Shown here: in pieces, positions 25,145 through 34,542 of the stretch | Numbering within the stretch: position 1 is the first letter of the stretch | How the letters are laid out: every line of letters begins with the position of its first letter | Source: an uncultured Prevotellaceae bacterium | Lineage (GTDB): Bacteria; Bacteroidota; Bacteroidia; Bacteroidales; Bacteroidaceae | Direction: 5' to 3' | DNA length: 64,000 nucleotides | Assembly: GCA_902776935.1 (NCBI GenBank) | Contig: CACYRS010000002.1 | Location: 1 to 64,000, forward strand | Notes under the pieces: model-generated | Told to the model about the DNA's origin: nothing | Seen by the model: the letters and a program-made list of their open reading frames with translations, nothing else | The model's database searches: none | Translations under genes and position numbers: made by a program

Positions 25145-27091
25145 TTATCCGTTCATCGACATCAGGAACTCTTCGTTGCTGTGTGTCTGGATAAGTCGGT
25201 CGCGAACTGTGTTCATCGCCTCTATAGGATTCATCTCTGCAATGAACTTGCGGATGATCCACATTCTGTTGAGGGTTGTAGGATCATGCAAGAGGTCATC
25301 ACGACGAGTAGACGAGAGAACGAGGTCGATAGCTGGGAAGATACGCTTGTTGGCAAGTGAGCGGTTGAGCTGTATCTCTGAGTTACCTGTACCTTTGAAC
25401 TCCTCGAAGATCACCTCATCCATCTTAGAACCGGTATCCACGAGGGCAGTAGCTATGATGGTCAGCGATCCTCCGCCTTCGATGTTACGTGCTGCTCCGA
25501 AGAAACGCTTTGGCTTCTGCAGGGCGTTAGAGTCAACACCACCGGTAAGCACCTTACCTGAGGCAGGAGCAGTAGCGTTGTATGCACGTGCCAGACGGGT
25601 GATAGAATCGAGGAAGATAACCACATCGTGTCCGCACTCTACCATTCGCTTTGCCTTCTCAAGCACGATACCTGCGATCTTCACATGACGGTCTGCCGGC
25701 TCATCGAATGTAGAGGCGATGACCTCTGCGTTGACAGTACGGGCCATATCCGTCACCTCCTCAGGACGCTCGTCGATGAGGAGCATCATGATATATGCCT
25801 CAGGATGATTTGCTGCAATGGCATTGGCGATATCCTTCATGAGTATTGTCTTACCCGTCTTCGGCTGGGCAACGATAAGTGCACGCTGACCCTTACCGAT
25901 AGGTGAGAAGAGGTCTACCACACGAACACTCGGATTCGTTGTCGCCTTGTCGCCACAGAGTGTGAACTTCTCGTCAGGGAAGAGTGGGGTGAGGTGCTCA
26001 AAGGCAACTCGGTCTCTTACCTCTGATGGCTTGCGGCCGTTGATATATGTTACACTCGACATGGCGAAGTATTTCTCGTTGTCGAAAGGAGGACGTACCA
26101 TGCAGTCTACAACATCACCAGTCTTCAGACCAAACTGTTTGATCTGCTGCTGAGATACATAGATATCATCAGGAGAAGAAAGGTAGTTATAGTCACTTGA
26201 ACGCAGGAATCCGTATCCATCCTGCAGCACCTCGAGCACTCCGTTGCCAGAGATGATGTCGTTGAAGTCGAAACGCTCTTCGTTGGCTTTCTTCTGTGCC
26301 GCTGGAGAATAGTCCTCGTTGGTATTTACCGTAGGACGATCGAAGATGTCGAGAGACGGTATGGCAGCCTGGTCTTCTACAGGGATATCTAAAACGGTGA
26401 TGAAGTCTGTACCGTCGCCAGGGTCACCTTCCCATACGTTGTCGTCATTGATATTCTCTTCTGGCGCCTCTTCATTGGCCTCCTCTTCCTCGCGGGTGCG
26501 CTGAGACATCTTCTCCTGTAACTGCTGGAGAAGATTCTTCTGCTCTTCCTCGTCGGCTTCATCGCCGGCACCTGTGGCAAACTCAGCCTCGGGAACGAAG
26601 TCGGCCTCGGGGATGAATGACTCCTCAGGAACTTCTGATACCTCGGCCGCCCTCTCTGCTTCAGCCTCTGCAGCCAGTCTTTCGGCCTCTGCAGCTGCCT
26701 CAGCCTCTTTCTCTGCCTTCGACTTACGACCTCGTTTCTTTGGAGCCTCCTCTTGGACAGTTTGCTCAGCGGGAACTTCCTCTGCTATAGGCTCTGTCTT
26801 CGGAAGGTCGGCAAAGAGCGAGGGCGCCTCTGTCTTTTTCTTCTTACGGTTGGCTTTGCTATCGAAGTTCTCTCCTTCTTCACCATTGACAGAATAAACA
26901 CGGCTTGTATCTTTCTTAAGGATTCTTGTACGCTTGCGTTTTGGAGATGCACTCTCTTCGGCAGCCTTGTCAAGAATAGCATAGACCACAGACTCAAGAT
27001 CGTCATCCTGCTTAACCTTAAGACCTAATTCTGATGCTATACCCATAAGCTGGGGTATATCCATAGATTCTAATTCTTCTTTTGTATACAT
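25145..27091 (-). CDS. rho: Transcription termination factor Rho with long N-terminal extension
   Basis: A 648-residue Rho. An N-terminal helical Rho_N-like segment (about 1-50) is followed by a basic stretch and then a long acidic, alanine/glutamate-rich low-complexity region (about 90-260). The RNA-binding cold-shock-like domain follows ([20 protein letters not shown], about 293-312), then the hexameric ATPase core with Walker A ([13 protein letters not shown]), Walker B ([15 protein letters not shown]) and the Q-loop/R-loop region ([26 protein letters not shown]). The core is canonical. The extension makes it about 230 residues longer than E. coli Rho, as in other gut Bacteroidota, where a disordered Rho insertion has been linked to condensate formation. 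Confidence 0.96.
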   Translation of the reverse strand: MYTKEELESMDIPQLMGIASELGLKVKQDDDLESVVYAILDKAAEESASPKRKRTRILKKDTSRVYSVNGEEGENFDSKANRKKKKTEAPSLFADLPKTEPIAEEVPAEQTVQEEAPKKRGRKSKAEKEAEAAAEAERLAAEAEAERAAEVSEVPEESFIPEADFVPEAEFATGAGDEADEEEQKNLLQQLQEKMSQRTREEEEANEEAPEENINDDNVWEGDPGDGTDFITVLDIPVEDQAAIPSLDIFDRPTVNTNEDYSPAAQKKANEERFDFNDIISGNGVLEVLQDGYGFLRSSDYNYLSSPDDIYVSQQQIKQFGLKTGDVVDCMVRPPFDNEKYFAMSSVTYINGRKPSEVRDRVAFEHLTPLFPDEKFTLCGDKATTNPSVRVVDLFSPIGKGQRALIVAQPKTGKTILMKDIANAIAANHPEAYIMMLLIDERPEEVTDMARTVNAEVIASTFDEPADRHVKIAGIVLEKAKRMVECGHDVVIFLDSITRLARAYNATAPASGKVLTGGVDSNALQKPKRFFGAARNIEGGGSLTIIATALVDTGSKMDEVIFEEFKGTGNSEIQLNRSLANKRIFPAIDLVLSSTRRDDLLHDPTTLNRMWIIRKFIAEMNPIEAMNTVRDRLIQTHSNEEFLMSMNG

Positions 27092-27179
27092 ACTATTATA
27101 GTACTTGAATGTCTCTTGAAATGTTTAAATTTGAGGTAGATGTGCTTCTCGACATGGAATACTCCATTGAAAAACGTTG

Positions 27180-27211
27180 CAAAGGTACATAATATTTTGA
27201 TAACTTCCAAA
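27180..27211 (-). promoter_or_regulatory. Promoter of rho
   Basis: On the minus strand TTTG (27208-27211), 20 bases, then TACCTTTG (27180-27187), a full consensus match. The leader to the rho ATG at 27091 would be about 80 bases, longer than most here, leaving room for autoregulation. Confidence 0.6.
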
Positions 27212-27230
27212 TTTTTTAGGATTTTTTTTG

Positions 27231-27238
27231 TACCTTTG
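27231..27238 (+). promoter_or_regulatory. -7 box for engB and its operon
   Basis: TACCTTTG matches TAnnTTTG, 18 bases before the engB ATG at 27257. It is divergent from the rho promoter. Likely start of the engB / ABC-F / recR / membrane protein / GT2 / GNAT transcript. Confidence 0.5.
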
Positions 27239-27256
27239 CGCCCAAAATAAATAATT

Positions 27257-27862
27257 ATGGAAATAAAGAAAGCAGAATTCACTCTCAGCGCTCCGATGGT
27301 GTCGATGTGCCCTAAGGATACAAAACCTGAATATGCCTTTATAGGCAGGTCTAATGTAGGAAAGTCGAGTCTTATAAATATGCTCACAAACAACAGGAAA
27401 CTGGCCAAGACTTCGGCTACTCCGGGAAAGACTCTTCTCATCAACCACTTTATCATAAACAACGAGTGGTATCTTGTTGACCTGCCTGGCTATGGTTTCG
27501 CCAAGAGGTCAAAGAAGGAGGTAAACAAACTGGAGCAGATGATTCAGGGTTATATCCTTCAGCGTGAACAGCTTGTGAATGTGTTTGTGCTTGTGGACGT
27601 CCGTCTTGAAGCACAGAAGATCGACCTTGAGTTTATCCAATGGCTTGGAGAATCGAGCGTGCCATTTGCTATCGTCTTCACTAAGGCCGACAAACTTACT
27701 GCCAATAAAGTCAACGCGAGTGTCGAGGCGTATAAGAAGGTGTTGGCAGAGACATGGGAAGAACTGCCTCCGATATTCATCACATCGTCAGAGAAGAAAC
27801 AGGGCCGTGATGAGGTGCTCAACTATATTGAAGAGATAAATAAGGAGCTTGCCAATGGCTAA
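27257..27862 (+). CDS. engB: Ribosome biogenesis GTP-binding protein EngB/YsxC
   Basis: A 201-residue GTPase needed for assembly of the large ribosomal subunit. G1 is [10 protein letters not shown] at about 32-41, the G2 region TSATPGKT, G3 DLPGYGFA, G4 TKAD and G5 ITSSEK. Length is normal. It is the first gene of a six-gene plus-strand operon. Its stop overlaps the ATG of the ABC-F gene by 8 bases (27855-27862). Confidence 0.96.
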   Translation: MEIKKAEFTLSAPMVSMCPKDTKPEYAFIGRSNVGKSSLINMLTNNRKLAKTSATPGKTLLINHFIINNEWYLVDLPGYGFAKRSKKEVNKLEQMIQGYILQREQLVNVFVLVDVRLEAQKIDLEFIQWLGESSVPFAIVFTKADKLTANKVNASVEAYKKVLAETWEELPPIFITSSEKKQGRDEVLNYIEEINKELANG

Positions 27863-29639
27863 GGAGAATCCATATCTCGACGTGCAGAACCTCACCAAGT
27901 CCTTCGGAGCGTTGGTGCTCTTCAAGGATATCTGTTTCTCTATTGCCGAGGGACAGAAGGTGGGACTGATAGCCAAGAACGGCACGGGAAAATCCACCTT
28001 GCTGTCTGTCCTCGCAGGCAAGGAGAGATATGACTCGGGAGAGATAATCTTCCGTAGGGATCTGAAGGTGGGAATACTCGAACAGTCGCCAGTATTCGAT
28101 CCTGAGGAGAGTGTTCTCGATGCATGCTTCAATCATCAGGGAGAGGAAGAGAAGGTACTTAAGGCAAAGCAGGTACTCACGCAGTTGAAGATACGCGATC
28201 TGAGCCAGCCCATGGGTCAGCTCTCCGGAGGACAACAGAAACGTGTGGCTCTGGCAAATGTGCTCATTACCGAGCCCGACCTCTTAATCCTTGATGAGCC
28301 CACAAACCATCTCGACCTTGAGATGATAGAATGGCTCGAGGGATATCTTAACCGCGGTAACAAGACTCTGCTGATGGTCACCCACGACCGGTTTTTCCTC
28401 GACAGAGTCTGTTCGGTGATTCTCGAACTCGATGACCAGACGATATATACCTATCGTGGCAACTACAGCTACTATCTTGAGAAACGTCAGGAACGTATCG
28501 ACATCCGTCGTGCTGAGATAGCAAGGGCCAACAACCTCTATCGCACCGAGTTGGAGTGGATGCGTCGTATGCCTCAGGCCAGAGGTCATAAGGCCCGTTA
28601 TCGTGAAGAGGCTTTCTATGATCTGGAACGTATCGCAAAACAGAGGATAGAGGAGCGCCAAATTCGTCTTAAGGCGAATAATGTGTATATCGGTTCGAAG
28701 ATCTTCGAGTGCCAGTATGTCTCGAAGAAGTTTGATGATACGGTTATCCTTAAGGACTTCTATTATAATTTCTCCCGTTTTGAGAAGATGGGTATTGTGG
28801 GAAACAACGGCACAGGCAAGAGCACATTCATAAAGATTCTGCTCGGTATAGTGCCGCCCGATGAGGGACGGTTCGATATCGGCGATACCGTCCGCTTCGG
28901 ATATTTCTCACAGGAGGGCTTGCAGTTCGACGAACAACAGAAGGTGATTGATGTCATCACAGATATCGCGGAATATATCAATCTTGGCAACGGCAAGCAC
29001 CTCAGCGCTTCGCAGTTCCTGCAGTATTTCCTCTTTACCCCCGAGCAACAGCATAACTATGTGTATAAGCTTTCTGGCGGTGAGCGCAGGAAACTCTATC
29101 TCTGTACCGTACTGATGAAAAATCCTAACTTCCTCGTTCTCGATGAGCCGACTAACGATCTTGATATCGTGACCCTCCAGATTCTCGAGGAGTATCTTCA
29201 GGATTTCCCGGGATGTGTGATTGTGGTATCCCACGACAGATACTTTATGGATAAGGTGGTAGACCATCTGCTGGTGTTCAAGGGCAAGGGTGAGATAAAG
29301 GATTTCCCTGGCAACTATACTCAGTATCGCCAGTGGCAGTTGCTCCAGCCTAAAGAAACCGCCACCAGGAATCCCAAAGATTCTAGGGTTTCTGCTCCTG
29401 CCAGGGAATCCTCCGAGCCGAGGAAGAAGATGACCTATAAGGAGAAGACCGAGTTTGAGCGTCTTGAGAAAGAGATAGCCGCTCTCGAAGAGGAGCAGCA
29501 ACAGATAGAAGAGACTCTCTGTAGCGGAACTCTCTCTATCGAGGAACTGACGGAAAAGAGCAAGCGTCTGCCTCAGCTGAAGGATGAGCTCGATGAGAAA
29601 TCCATGCGATGGCTCGAGCTGAGTGAGATAGGAAATTAA
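27855..29639 (+). CDS. ABC-F family ATPase, Uup-like
   Basis: A 594-residue soluble protein with two ABC domains and no membrane segments. The first Walker A is [11 protein letters not shown] with signature [12 protein letters not shown]; the second is [11 protein letters not shown] with [11 protein letters not shown]; Walker B is [12 protein letters not shown] and [13 protein letters not shown] linker of charged helices separates them, and a C-terminal coiled coil (about 520-594) resembles the DNA-binding tail of Uup. ABC-F proteins act on ribosomes or, for Uup, in mismatch- and excision-related processes. The ATG at 27855 is preferred over an upstream TTG. It is distinct from the ettA copy at 34543. 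Confidence 0.92.
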   Translation: MAKENPYLDVQNLTKSFGALVLFKDICFSIAEGQKVGLIAKNGTGKSTLLSVLAGKERYDSGEIIFRRDLKVGILEQSPVFDPEESVLDACFNHQGEEEKVLKAKQVLTQLKIRDLSQPMGQLSGGQQKRVALANVLITEPDLLILDEPTNHLDLEMIEWLEGYLNRGNKTLLMVTHDRFFLDRVCSVILELDDQTIYTYRGNYSYYLEKRQERIDIRRAEIARANNLYRTELEWMRRMPQARGHKARYREEAFYDLERIAKQRIEERQIRLKANNVYIGSKIFECQYVSKKFDDTVILKDFYYNFSRFEKMGIVGNNGTGKSTFIKILLGIVPPDEGRFDIGDTVRFGYFSQEGLQFDEQQKVIDVITDIAEYINLGNGKHLSASQFLQYFLFTPEQQHNYVYKLSGGERRKLYLCTVLMKNPNFLVLDEPTNDLDIVTLQILEEYLQDFPGCVIVVSHDRYFMDKVVDHLLVFKGKGEIKDFPGNYTQYRQWQLLQPKETATRNPKDSRVSAPARESSEPRKKMTYKEKTEFERLEKEIAALEEEQQQIEETLCSGTLSIEELTEKSKRLPQLKDELDEKSMRWLELSEIGN

Positions 29640-29648
29640 TAATTAGAA

Positions 29649-30269
29649 ATGATACAACAACCATATAGTTCGCAATTATTAGAAAGGGCGGTGATGGAGT
29701 TTTCTCACCTCCCGGGAATAGGTCGTAAGACGGCCCTTCGTCTGGTGCTGTGGATGCTGCGTCAGGATGATGTTGATGTGGAACATTTTACTGATGCCCT
29801 ACTGAGTCTTAAACATGAGATAAAATACTGTCATACATGTCACAATATCAGCGACTCGGAAATCTGTCCTATCTGTAGCGATTCTCGTCGTGATGCCTCA
29901 ACGGTTTGTGTGGTGGAGAGCGTGCAGGATGTGATGGCGATAGAGAACACCCAACAGTTCAAGGGCCTCTATCATGTTCTCGGAGGCGTCATCTCTCCGA
30001 TGGACGGCATAGGCCCCGGCGATATAGAGATAGAGTCGCTGGTCAGTCGCGTGGCAGAGGGAGATGTGCGCGAGGTGATACTTGCACTTAGTCCCACGAT
30101 GGAGGGCGACACTACCAACTTCTATATCTACCGCAAGCTCGCACCTTATCCTGATGTAAGAATAAGCATCATCGCAAGAGGCGTGTCTGTGGGCAACGAA
30201 CTGGAATATACCGACGAGATAACTCTAGGACGCTCGATATTAAACCGAACATTATTTGAAGGAAAATAG
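29649..30269 (+). CDS. recR: Recombination protein RecR
   Basis: A 206-residue RecR of the RecFOR pathway, which loads RecA at single-strand gaps. It has an N-terminal helix-hairpin-helix ([12 protein letters not shown]), a C4 zinc finger (CHTCHN and CPIC around 60-77) and a Toprim domain ([27 protein letters not shown]). A C-terminal Walker-B-like segment completes it. Length is typical. It lies 9 bases after the ABC-F gene and 2 bases before a small membrane protein gene in the same operon. Confidence 0.96.
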   Translation: MIQQPYSSQLLERAVMEFSHLPGIGRKTALRLVLWMLRQDDVDVEHFTDALLSLKHEIKYCHTCHNISDSEICPICSDSRRDASTVCVVESVQDVMAIENTQQFKGLYHVLGGVISPMDGIGPGDIEIESLVSRVAEGDVREVILALSPTMEGDTTNFYIYRKLAPYPDVRISIIARGVSVGNELEYTDEITLGRSILNRTLFEGK

Positions 30270-30271
30270 TT

Positions 30272-30694
30272 ATGAGACAAACACAACGCATATTGATGGG
30301 CAATTTCATAATCACCATAGTCGTGGTGATAGCCTTCGTGATTCTCTTCGAGACAGAAATTATCGCCACAGGACTTATGGCAGGTGATGACGAGATGGAG
30401 TTTATCTTTACCACGATGATGGAACTGGTGACTCTCGGATTCATCTTCCTTTCCCTCCGCCTGTTTAAGTTCAAGTTTGTTCATGCCGACCTTATTGCCC
30501 GCAAGGAGGTTGCGATGCTGAAATGGGGTTTCACCCGGCTGATGCTCCTGCAGGCGCCATTGTGGTTTAATACCTTATTATATTATTTATACATGAATAC
30601 CACGTTCGGCTACCTGGCAATCATCCTTGCCCTGTGTCTGCCGTTTGTATATCCCAGTATGAACCGTTGCATCGCAGAGACTACTGAAGAGTAA
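30272..30694 (+). CDS. Small membrane protein, function unknown
   Basis: A 140-residue protein with four predicted membrane helices (about 11-29, 44-61, 87-106 and 112-128) joined by short loops. I recognise no named domain. Its position between recR and a GT2 glycosyltransferase gene, with a 2-base gap upstream and a 1-base ATG/TGA overlap downstream, shows it is co-transcribed. It may serve the glycosyltransferase as a membrane partner, but this is only an inference from position. Confidence 0.75.
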   Translation: MRQTQRILMGNFIITIVVVIAFVILFETEIIATGLMAGDDEMEFIFTTMMELVTLGFIFLSLRLFKFKFVHADLIARKEVAMLKWGFTRLMLLQAPLWFNTLLYYLYMNTTFGYLAIILALCLPFVYPSMNRCIAETTEE

Positions 30695-31563
30695 TGAGAC
30701 TGTCAGTCGTTATCGTCAACTACAATGTCCGTCTGCTTTTGGATGAATGTATCAAAAGCGTGGAGAAGGCTCTCGATGGTATCGAGGGCGATATCTTTGT
30801 AGTCGACAATAACAGCTCAGACGGCTCTGTGGATTATATCCGCCAGCGGTTCCCCGAGGTGCATCTCATCGCCAACGCTGAGAACTGCGGATTTGCCCGT
30901 GCCAACAACCAGGCGATACGAATCTCCGACGCGGAATATATCCTTCTGCTCAATCCCGATACCGTTGTCTATGAGAATACCCTTCGGGGATGCCTCGACT
31001 TCATGGATGCCCATACCGAGGCGGGTGGAGTGGGAGTGAGGATGCTCACCCGCGACGGTGATGCCGCTCCTGAGTCACGAAGGGCTGTGCCTACTCCCTG
31101 GGTGGCGTTTCTGAAGATGATGGGTTTCACCCGCAGATATTATATGAGTCATCTCCCCTGGGACAAGCCCGCAAGGATAGAGGTGGTGAGCGGGGCATTC
31201 TTCTTCCTGCGCCATAAGGCCCTCGATGAGACAGGACTTCTCGATGAAGACTTCTTCATGTATGGCGAGGACATCGACCTCTCTTTCCGTCTGCTGAAGG
31301 GCGGCTGGCAGAACTGGTATCTGCCTTATGACATCATCCATTACAAAGGCGAGTCAACCCAGAAGTCGTCGTTCCGTTATGTCCACGTGTTTTACCAGGC
31401 TATGCTTATCTTCTTCCGCAAGCATTATGCCCATCTATCGTTTCTCATCTCGTTCCCCATTCAGACAGCCATCTATTTCCGTGCTCTCATGGCACTGGTG
31501 CAGATGATGGGCGATAAGTCCCGCAGATTCCTCAATCCGAATAAAATACAGAAAGTCCTATGA
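30694..31563 (+). CDS. Family 2 glycosyltransferase
   Basis: A 289-residue GT-A glycosyltransferase. The N-terminal VVIVNYNVRLLLDECIKS and VDNNSSDGS bind the nucleotide, LLNPDTV carries the DxD-like metal site, and EDFFMYGEDIDLSFRL is the ED catalytic/acceptor region. The C-terminal part contains a hydrophobic, probably membrane-associated stretch (about 240-265). The pattern is that of rhamnosyltransferase/WcaA-like enzymes that build lipid-linked cell-surface polysaccharide. The acceptor is unknown. The stop overlaps the start of the GNAT gene by 4 bases. Confidence 0.9.
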   Translation: MRLSVVIVNYNVRLLLDECIKSVEKALDGIEGDIFVVDNNSSDGSVDYIRQRFPEVHLIANAENCGFARANNQAIRISDAEYILLLNPDTVVYENTLRGCLDFMDAHTEAGGVGVRMLTRDGDAAPESRRAVPTPWVAFLKMMGFTRRYYMSHLPWDKPARIEVVSGAFFFLRHKALDETGLLDEDFFMYGEDIDLSFRLLKGGWQNWYLPYDIIHYKGESTQKSSFRYVHVFYQAMLIFFRKHYAHLSFLISFPIQTAIYFRALMALVQMMGDKSRRFLNPNKIQKVL

Positions 31564-32072
31564 ACAGTAAACCAAGAATCACCCTTCGTGCCATCGAACC
31601 CGAGGACCTCGATCTGCTCTATCAGATAGAGAACGACAGAAGTCTTTGGAGTGTGTCGTCCACCAATGTGCCTTACAGCCGTTATACTCTTCATGAATAT
31701 ATCGCCAACTCTACGGGCGATATCTATGTTGACCATCAGGTACGCTTGATGATAGAGAATGAGGAGCATCAGGTGGTGGGTATCGTGGATCTTGTGAATT
31801 TCGACCCAGCCAATCGTCGTGCGGAACTCGGACTTATCATCGAGGCTCCCTATCGTAAGTCGGGTTATGCCCTGGCCACGATAGAGGCGATATGCGACTA
31901 TGCCGTCCGCGTGTTGCATCTTGCACAGATCTTCGCATTCATCGATGCCGATAATCTGCCGTGTATCACACTCTTCAGGAAGCTTGAGTGGCTTGAGTCG
32001 GCAAGACTGAGAAAATGGCTCTTTGATGGCTCTGATTACCATGATGCTATAGTGATGCAGAGGCTTTTCTGA
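31560..32072 (+). CDS. GNAT-family N-acetyltransferase
   Basis: A 170-residue acetyltransferase of the RimJ/RimL/SpeG branch. The N-terminal ITLRAIEPEDLDLLYQIEND begins the fold, the acetyl-CoA loop is LGLIIEAPYRKSGYALATIE at about 91-110, and IFAFIDADNLPCITLFRKLEW closes it. The substrate could be a polyamine, a protein N-terminus or a nucleotide-linked amino sugar; the adjacent glycosyltransferase makes the last conceivable. It is the last gene of the engB operon, followed by a strong hairpin. Confidence 0.88.
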   Translation: MNSKPRITLRAIEPEDLDLLYQIENDRSLWSVSSTNVPYSRYTLHEYIANSTGDIYVDHQVRLMIENEEHQVVGIVDLVNFDPANRRAELGLIIEAPYRKSGYALATIEAICDYAVRVLHLAQIFAFIDADNLPCITLFRKLEWLESARLRKWLFDGSDYHDAIVMQRLF

Positions 32073-32076
32073 ACTT

Positions 32077-32108
32077 TTTTTGCTCTTTTGAGAAAAAAAG
32101 AGCAAAAA
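32077..32108. terminator. Intrinsic terminator of the engB operon
   Basis: Perfect 13-bp stem: TTTTTGCTCTTTT (32077-32089) with AAAAGAGCAAAAA (32096-32108), loop of 6. It lies directly after the GNAT gene. Confidence 0.75.
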
Positions 32109-32111
32109 TGT

Positions 32112-32142
32112 TTTGTGGGTTCGGAAAAAATTACTACCTTTG
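32112..32142 (+). promoter_or_regulatory. Promoter of tRNA-Asp
   Basis: TTTG (32112-32115), 19 bases, then TACCTTTG (32135-32142), an ideal Bacteroidota promoter. Transcription would begin near 32149, about 24 bases ahead of the mature tRNA. Confidence 0.75.
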
Positions 32143-32172
32143 CACCCGCAAACGAAAAAAATGACCAATTTT

Positions 32173-32246
32173 GGTGCGTTAGTTCAGTAGGTTAGAATGC
32201 CTGCCTGTCACGCAGGAGGTCACGAGTTCGAATCTCGTACGCACCG
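32173..32246 (+). tRNA. tRNA-Asp (GTC)
   Basis: Cloverleaf with a GGTGCGT / ACGCACC acceptor stem and G discriminator. The anticodon stem-loop CCTGC-CTGTCAC-GCAGG carries anticodon GTC, and the T-arm loop is TTCGAAT. The 3' CCA is not encoded. A terminator hairpin follows at once. Confidence 0.95.
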
Positions 32247-32253
32247 CAGAAGG

Positions 32254-32283
32254 CCCATCGGAGAACACTTCGGTGGGTTTTTT
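32254..32283 (+). terminator. Terminator after tRNA-Asp
   Basis: CCCATCG (32254-32260) pairs with CGGTGGG (32271-32277), one G-T pair, followed by TTTTTT. It separates the tRNA transcript from the scaffold-like gene at 32328. Confidence 0.8.
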
Positions 32284-32327
32284 GATACAAAAACAACGTT
32301 GTTTAACATTTAAATGTTTTATTATCA

Positions 32328-33029
32328 ATGATTTATTCAAAAGAAGTTGAAAACATGTGTAGCGTTTGTAAAGGCGCTTATCATGGACCTGCACCAATTC
32401 CCGAGGAGGGCAAGTGGGTTGCAGTAAAAGAAATCAATGAAATTTCCGGTTACACGCATGGTATCGGTTGGTGTGCTCCTCAGCAGGGCGCATGTAAGCT
32501 GAGCCTGAACGTGAAGGACGGTATCATCCAGGAGGCTCTCGTAGAGACCATCGGATGTACAGGTATGACTCACTCAGCTGCAATGGCTTCTGAGATTCTT
32601 CCTGGCAAGACCATCCTCGAGGCTCTGAATACCGACCTCGTTTGCGACGCTATCAACACAGCTATGCGCGAGCTCTTCCTGCAGATCGTTTACGGACGTA
32701 CACAGAGTGCTTTCTCTGAGGGTGGTCTCGTAATCGGTGCTGGTCTGGAGGATCTTGGTAAGGGTCTTCGTTCACAGACTGGTACTCTCTATGGCACAGT
32801 TGCCAAGGGTACTCGTTATCTGGAGCTCACAGAGGGTTACATCACAAAGCAGTATCTCGATGCTAACAACGAGGTATGCGGTTACGAGTATGTACACCTC
32901 GGCAAGATGATGGAGGCTATCAAGAACGGCATGGACGCCAATGAGGCAATGAAGAAGTTCACCGGCTCTTATGGACGTATTACCGAGGAGCAGGGTGCAG
33001 TTAAGGCTATTGACCCACGTAAAGAATAA
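32328..33029 (+). CDS. Iron-sulfur-cluster scaffold-like protein
   Basis: A 233-residue cytoplasmic protein. The start at 32328 (MIYSKEVENMC) is kept because I recall the same N-terminus in Bacteroides homologues; a second ATG lies nine codons in. Cysteines are clustered: Cys11 and Cys14 (CSVCKG), Cys49 and Cys56 (GWCAPQQGAC) and Cys76 (TIGCTGMTHSAAMASEIL). The last stretch aligns with the GCxxxxA cluster-binding segment of NifU/IscU N-terminal domains, so metal or Fe-S binding is plausible. It is immediately followed by the GGGtGRT-protein gene (15-base gap), a pairing that recurs in anaerobes. The actual function is unknown. Confidence 0.75.
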   Translation: MIYSKEVENMCSVCKGAYHGPAPIPEEGKWVAVKEINEISGYTHGIGWCAPQQGACKLSLNVKDGIIQEALVETIGCTGMTHSAAMASEILPGKTILEALNTDLVCDAINTAMRELFLQIVYGRTQSAFSEGGLVIGAGLEDLGKGLRSQTGTLYGTVAKGTRYLELTEGYITKQYLDANNEVCGYEYVHLGKMMEAIKNGMDANEAMKKFTGSYGRITEEQGAVKAIDPRKE

Positions 33030-33044
33030 GAGGAGGATACGACT

Positions 33045-34061
33045 ATGATTAGAAAAGTACAGTTTGAGAGTCAGGAGCGCCGTATCAACCAGGTTCTTGC
33101 TGCTCTGAAGGAGAACGGCATCAACAGTATTGAGGAGGCCAATGAGATTTGTGAGAATGCAGGTATCGATCCTTACCAGATGTGTGAGGAGACTCAGCTT
33201 ATCTGCTTCGAGAACGCCAAGTGGGCATATGTTTGTGGTGCTGCTATCGCCATCAAGAAAGGTGTGAAGACAGCTGCTGAGGCTGCTGAGGCTATCGGTA
33301 TCGGTCTGCAGAGCTTCTGTATCCCCGGATCAGTTGCCGACGATCGTAAGGTAGGTGTAGGTCATGGTAACCTCGCCGCTCGTCTGCTCCGCGAGGAGAC
33401 AGAGTGCTTCGCATTCCTGGCAGGTCACGAGAGCTTCGCTGCTGCCGAGGGTGCCATCAAGATTGCCGAGATGGCCAACAAGGTTCGTAAGAAGCCACTT
33501 CGCGTTATCCTGAACGGTCTTGGTAAGGACGCTGCTCAGATTATCAGCCGTATTAACGGTTTCACATACGTACAGACCAAGTTCGACTACTTCACAGGCG
33601 ATCTCGCTGTTGTTAAGGAGGTTCCTTACGGCAACAATCCTAACCGTCTGAAGGTAAAGTGCTATGGTGCCGACGATGTTCGTGAGGGTGTTGCTATCCT
33701 GTGGAAGGAGAACGTAGACGTATCAATCACAGGTAACTCTACCAACCCAACCCGTTTCCAACACCCAGTAGCTGGTACATATAAGAAGGAGCGCGTGCTC
33801 GCTGGCAAGCCTTACTTCTCAGTGGCTTCTGGTGGTGGTACCGGTCGTACCCTGCACCCAGACAACATGGCTGCCGGTCCTGCTTCTTACGGAATGACTG
33901 ATACTCTGGGTCGTATGCACTCAGACGCTCAGTTCGCAGGTTCTTCTTCTGTTCCTGCTCACGTAGAGATGATGGGCTTCCTCGGCATGGGTAACAACCC
34001 AATGGTAGGTGCAACAGTTTCTGTAGCCGTTGCTATCGACCTCGCCATCAACAAGAAGTAA
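33045..34061 (+). CDS. GGGtGRT-family protein
   Basis: A 338-residue soluble protein of the GGGtGRT family, named for its signature, here SVASGGGTGRTLHPDNMAAG at about 264-283. Other blocks are SFCIPGSVADDRKVGVGHGN (about 90-109), LNGLGKDAAQIISRI and ITGNSTNPTRFQHPVAGTYK. Three cysteines fall early (residues 41, 49 and 56, plus Cys64 in the VCGAA context). The glycine-rich loops suggest nucleotide or phosphosugar binding, but no reaction is known to me. It is co-transcribed with the scaffold-like gene upstream, and a terminator follows at 34084. Codon usage is that of highly expressed genes. Confidence 0.8.
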   Translation: MIRKVQFESQERRINQVLAALKENGINSIEEANEICENAGIDPYQMCEETQLICFENAKWAYVCGAAIAIKKGVKTAAEAAEAIGIGLQSFCIPGSVADDRKVGVGHGNLAARLLREETECFAFLAGHESFAAAEGAIKIAEMANKVRKKPLRVILNGLGKDAAQIISRINGFTYVQTKFDYFTGDLAVVKEVPYGNNPNRLKVKCYGADDVREGVAILWKENVDVSITGNSTNPTRFQHPVAGTYKKERVLAGKPYFSVASGGGTGRTLHPDNMAAGPASYGMTDTLGRMHSDAQFAGSSSVPAHVEMMGFLGMGNNPMVGATVSVAVAIDLAINKK

Positions 34062-34083
34062 TCTTCTCTGAATATCAAAATTA

Positions 34084-34115
34084 AAGCCTCGCCAACCGGC
34101 GGGGCTTAATTTTTT
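34084..34115. terminator. Intrinsic terminator after the GGGtGRT gene
   Basis: AAGCCTCGCC (34084-34093) pairs with GGCGGGGCTT (34098-34107) with one G-T pair and a 4-base loop, followed by a T-run. It separates the pair from the convergent Dabb gene. Confidence 0.88.
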
Positions 34116-34117
34116 TC

Positions 34118-34423
34118 TTAGATCTCGAAATCAAGACAGCTTCGCTGCACGGTGTATGGCCTTACCTTGCCATTAGCCACAGCCACGTGCTCAGGATGAA
34201 CGGCATAGCCCTTCAGAGCCTCTTCGCTCTCGAGAGTGCTGTCGAGCATCACGTCGGCATTCGATGAAGCCAGGCGGCCGTCGATGTGAACCTTTACATC
34301 GATGAGTCCGGGCACCTTGCCTACGAGTCCTTCCAAACCTGCCTTGATTCCGGCCTTTACGTTCTTCTTCTCTTCCTCAGAGAGTTCTGGATTGAGGGTC
34401 CAGAGGATAATGTGCTTAACCAT
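34118..34423 (-). CDS. Stress-responsive alpha/beta-barrel (Dabb) protein
   Basis: A 101-residue single-domain Dabb protein. It starts MVKHIILWTLNPELSEEEKK at the ATG 34421-34423; the frame runs on upstream through the promoter, which argues against a longer form. Dabb proteins form ferredoxin-like dimeric barrels; members range from stress-induced proteins of unknown role to small-molecule cyclases or monooxygenases. The family pattern is present: an early His strand, PGLIDVKVHIDG, and a late HPEHVAVANGKVRPY. Monocistronic, convergent with the GGGtGRT gene. Confidence 0.88.
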   Translation of the reverse strand: MVKHIILWTLNPELSEEEKKNVKAGIKAGLEGLVGKVPGLIDVKVHIDGRLASSNADVMLDSTLESEEALKGYAVHPEHVAVANGKVRPYTVQRSCLDFEI

Positions 34424-34453
34424 ATTTCTTTTTGTTTTAGAATTGATATGGCG

Positions 34454-34461
34454 CAAAGTTA
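34454..34461 (-). promoter_or_regulatory. -7 box for the Dabb gene
   Basis: TAACTTTG on the minus strand, 30 bases before the ATG at 34423. Matches TAnnTTTG; decides the start codon. Confidence 0.5.
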
Positions 34462-34504
34462 CTACTTTTTTGCAATAAAATGGTGAAATATGCTTTATTT
34501 TTTG

Positions 34505-34512
34505 TATTTTTG
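34505..34512 (+). promoter_or_regulatory. -7 box for ettA
   Basis: TATTTTTG matches TAnnTTTG and lies 30 bases before the ATG at 34543. An in-frame upstream ATG at 34480 precedes this box and is therefore not used. Confidence 0.5.
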
Positions 34513-34542
34513 CAGCAAATAAACTACAAACAGGCATTTTTT

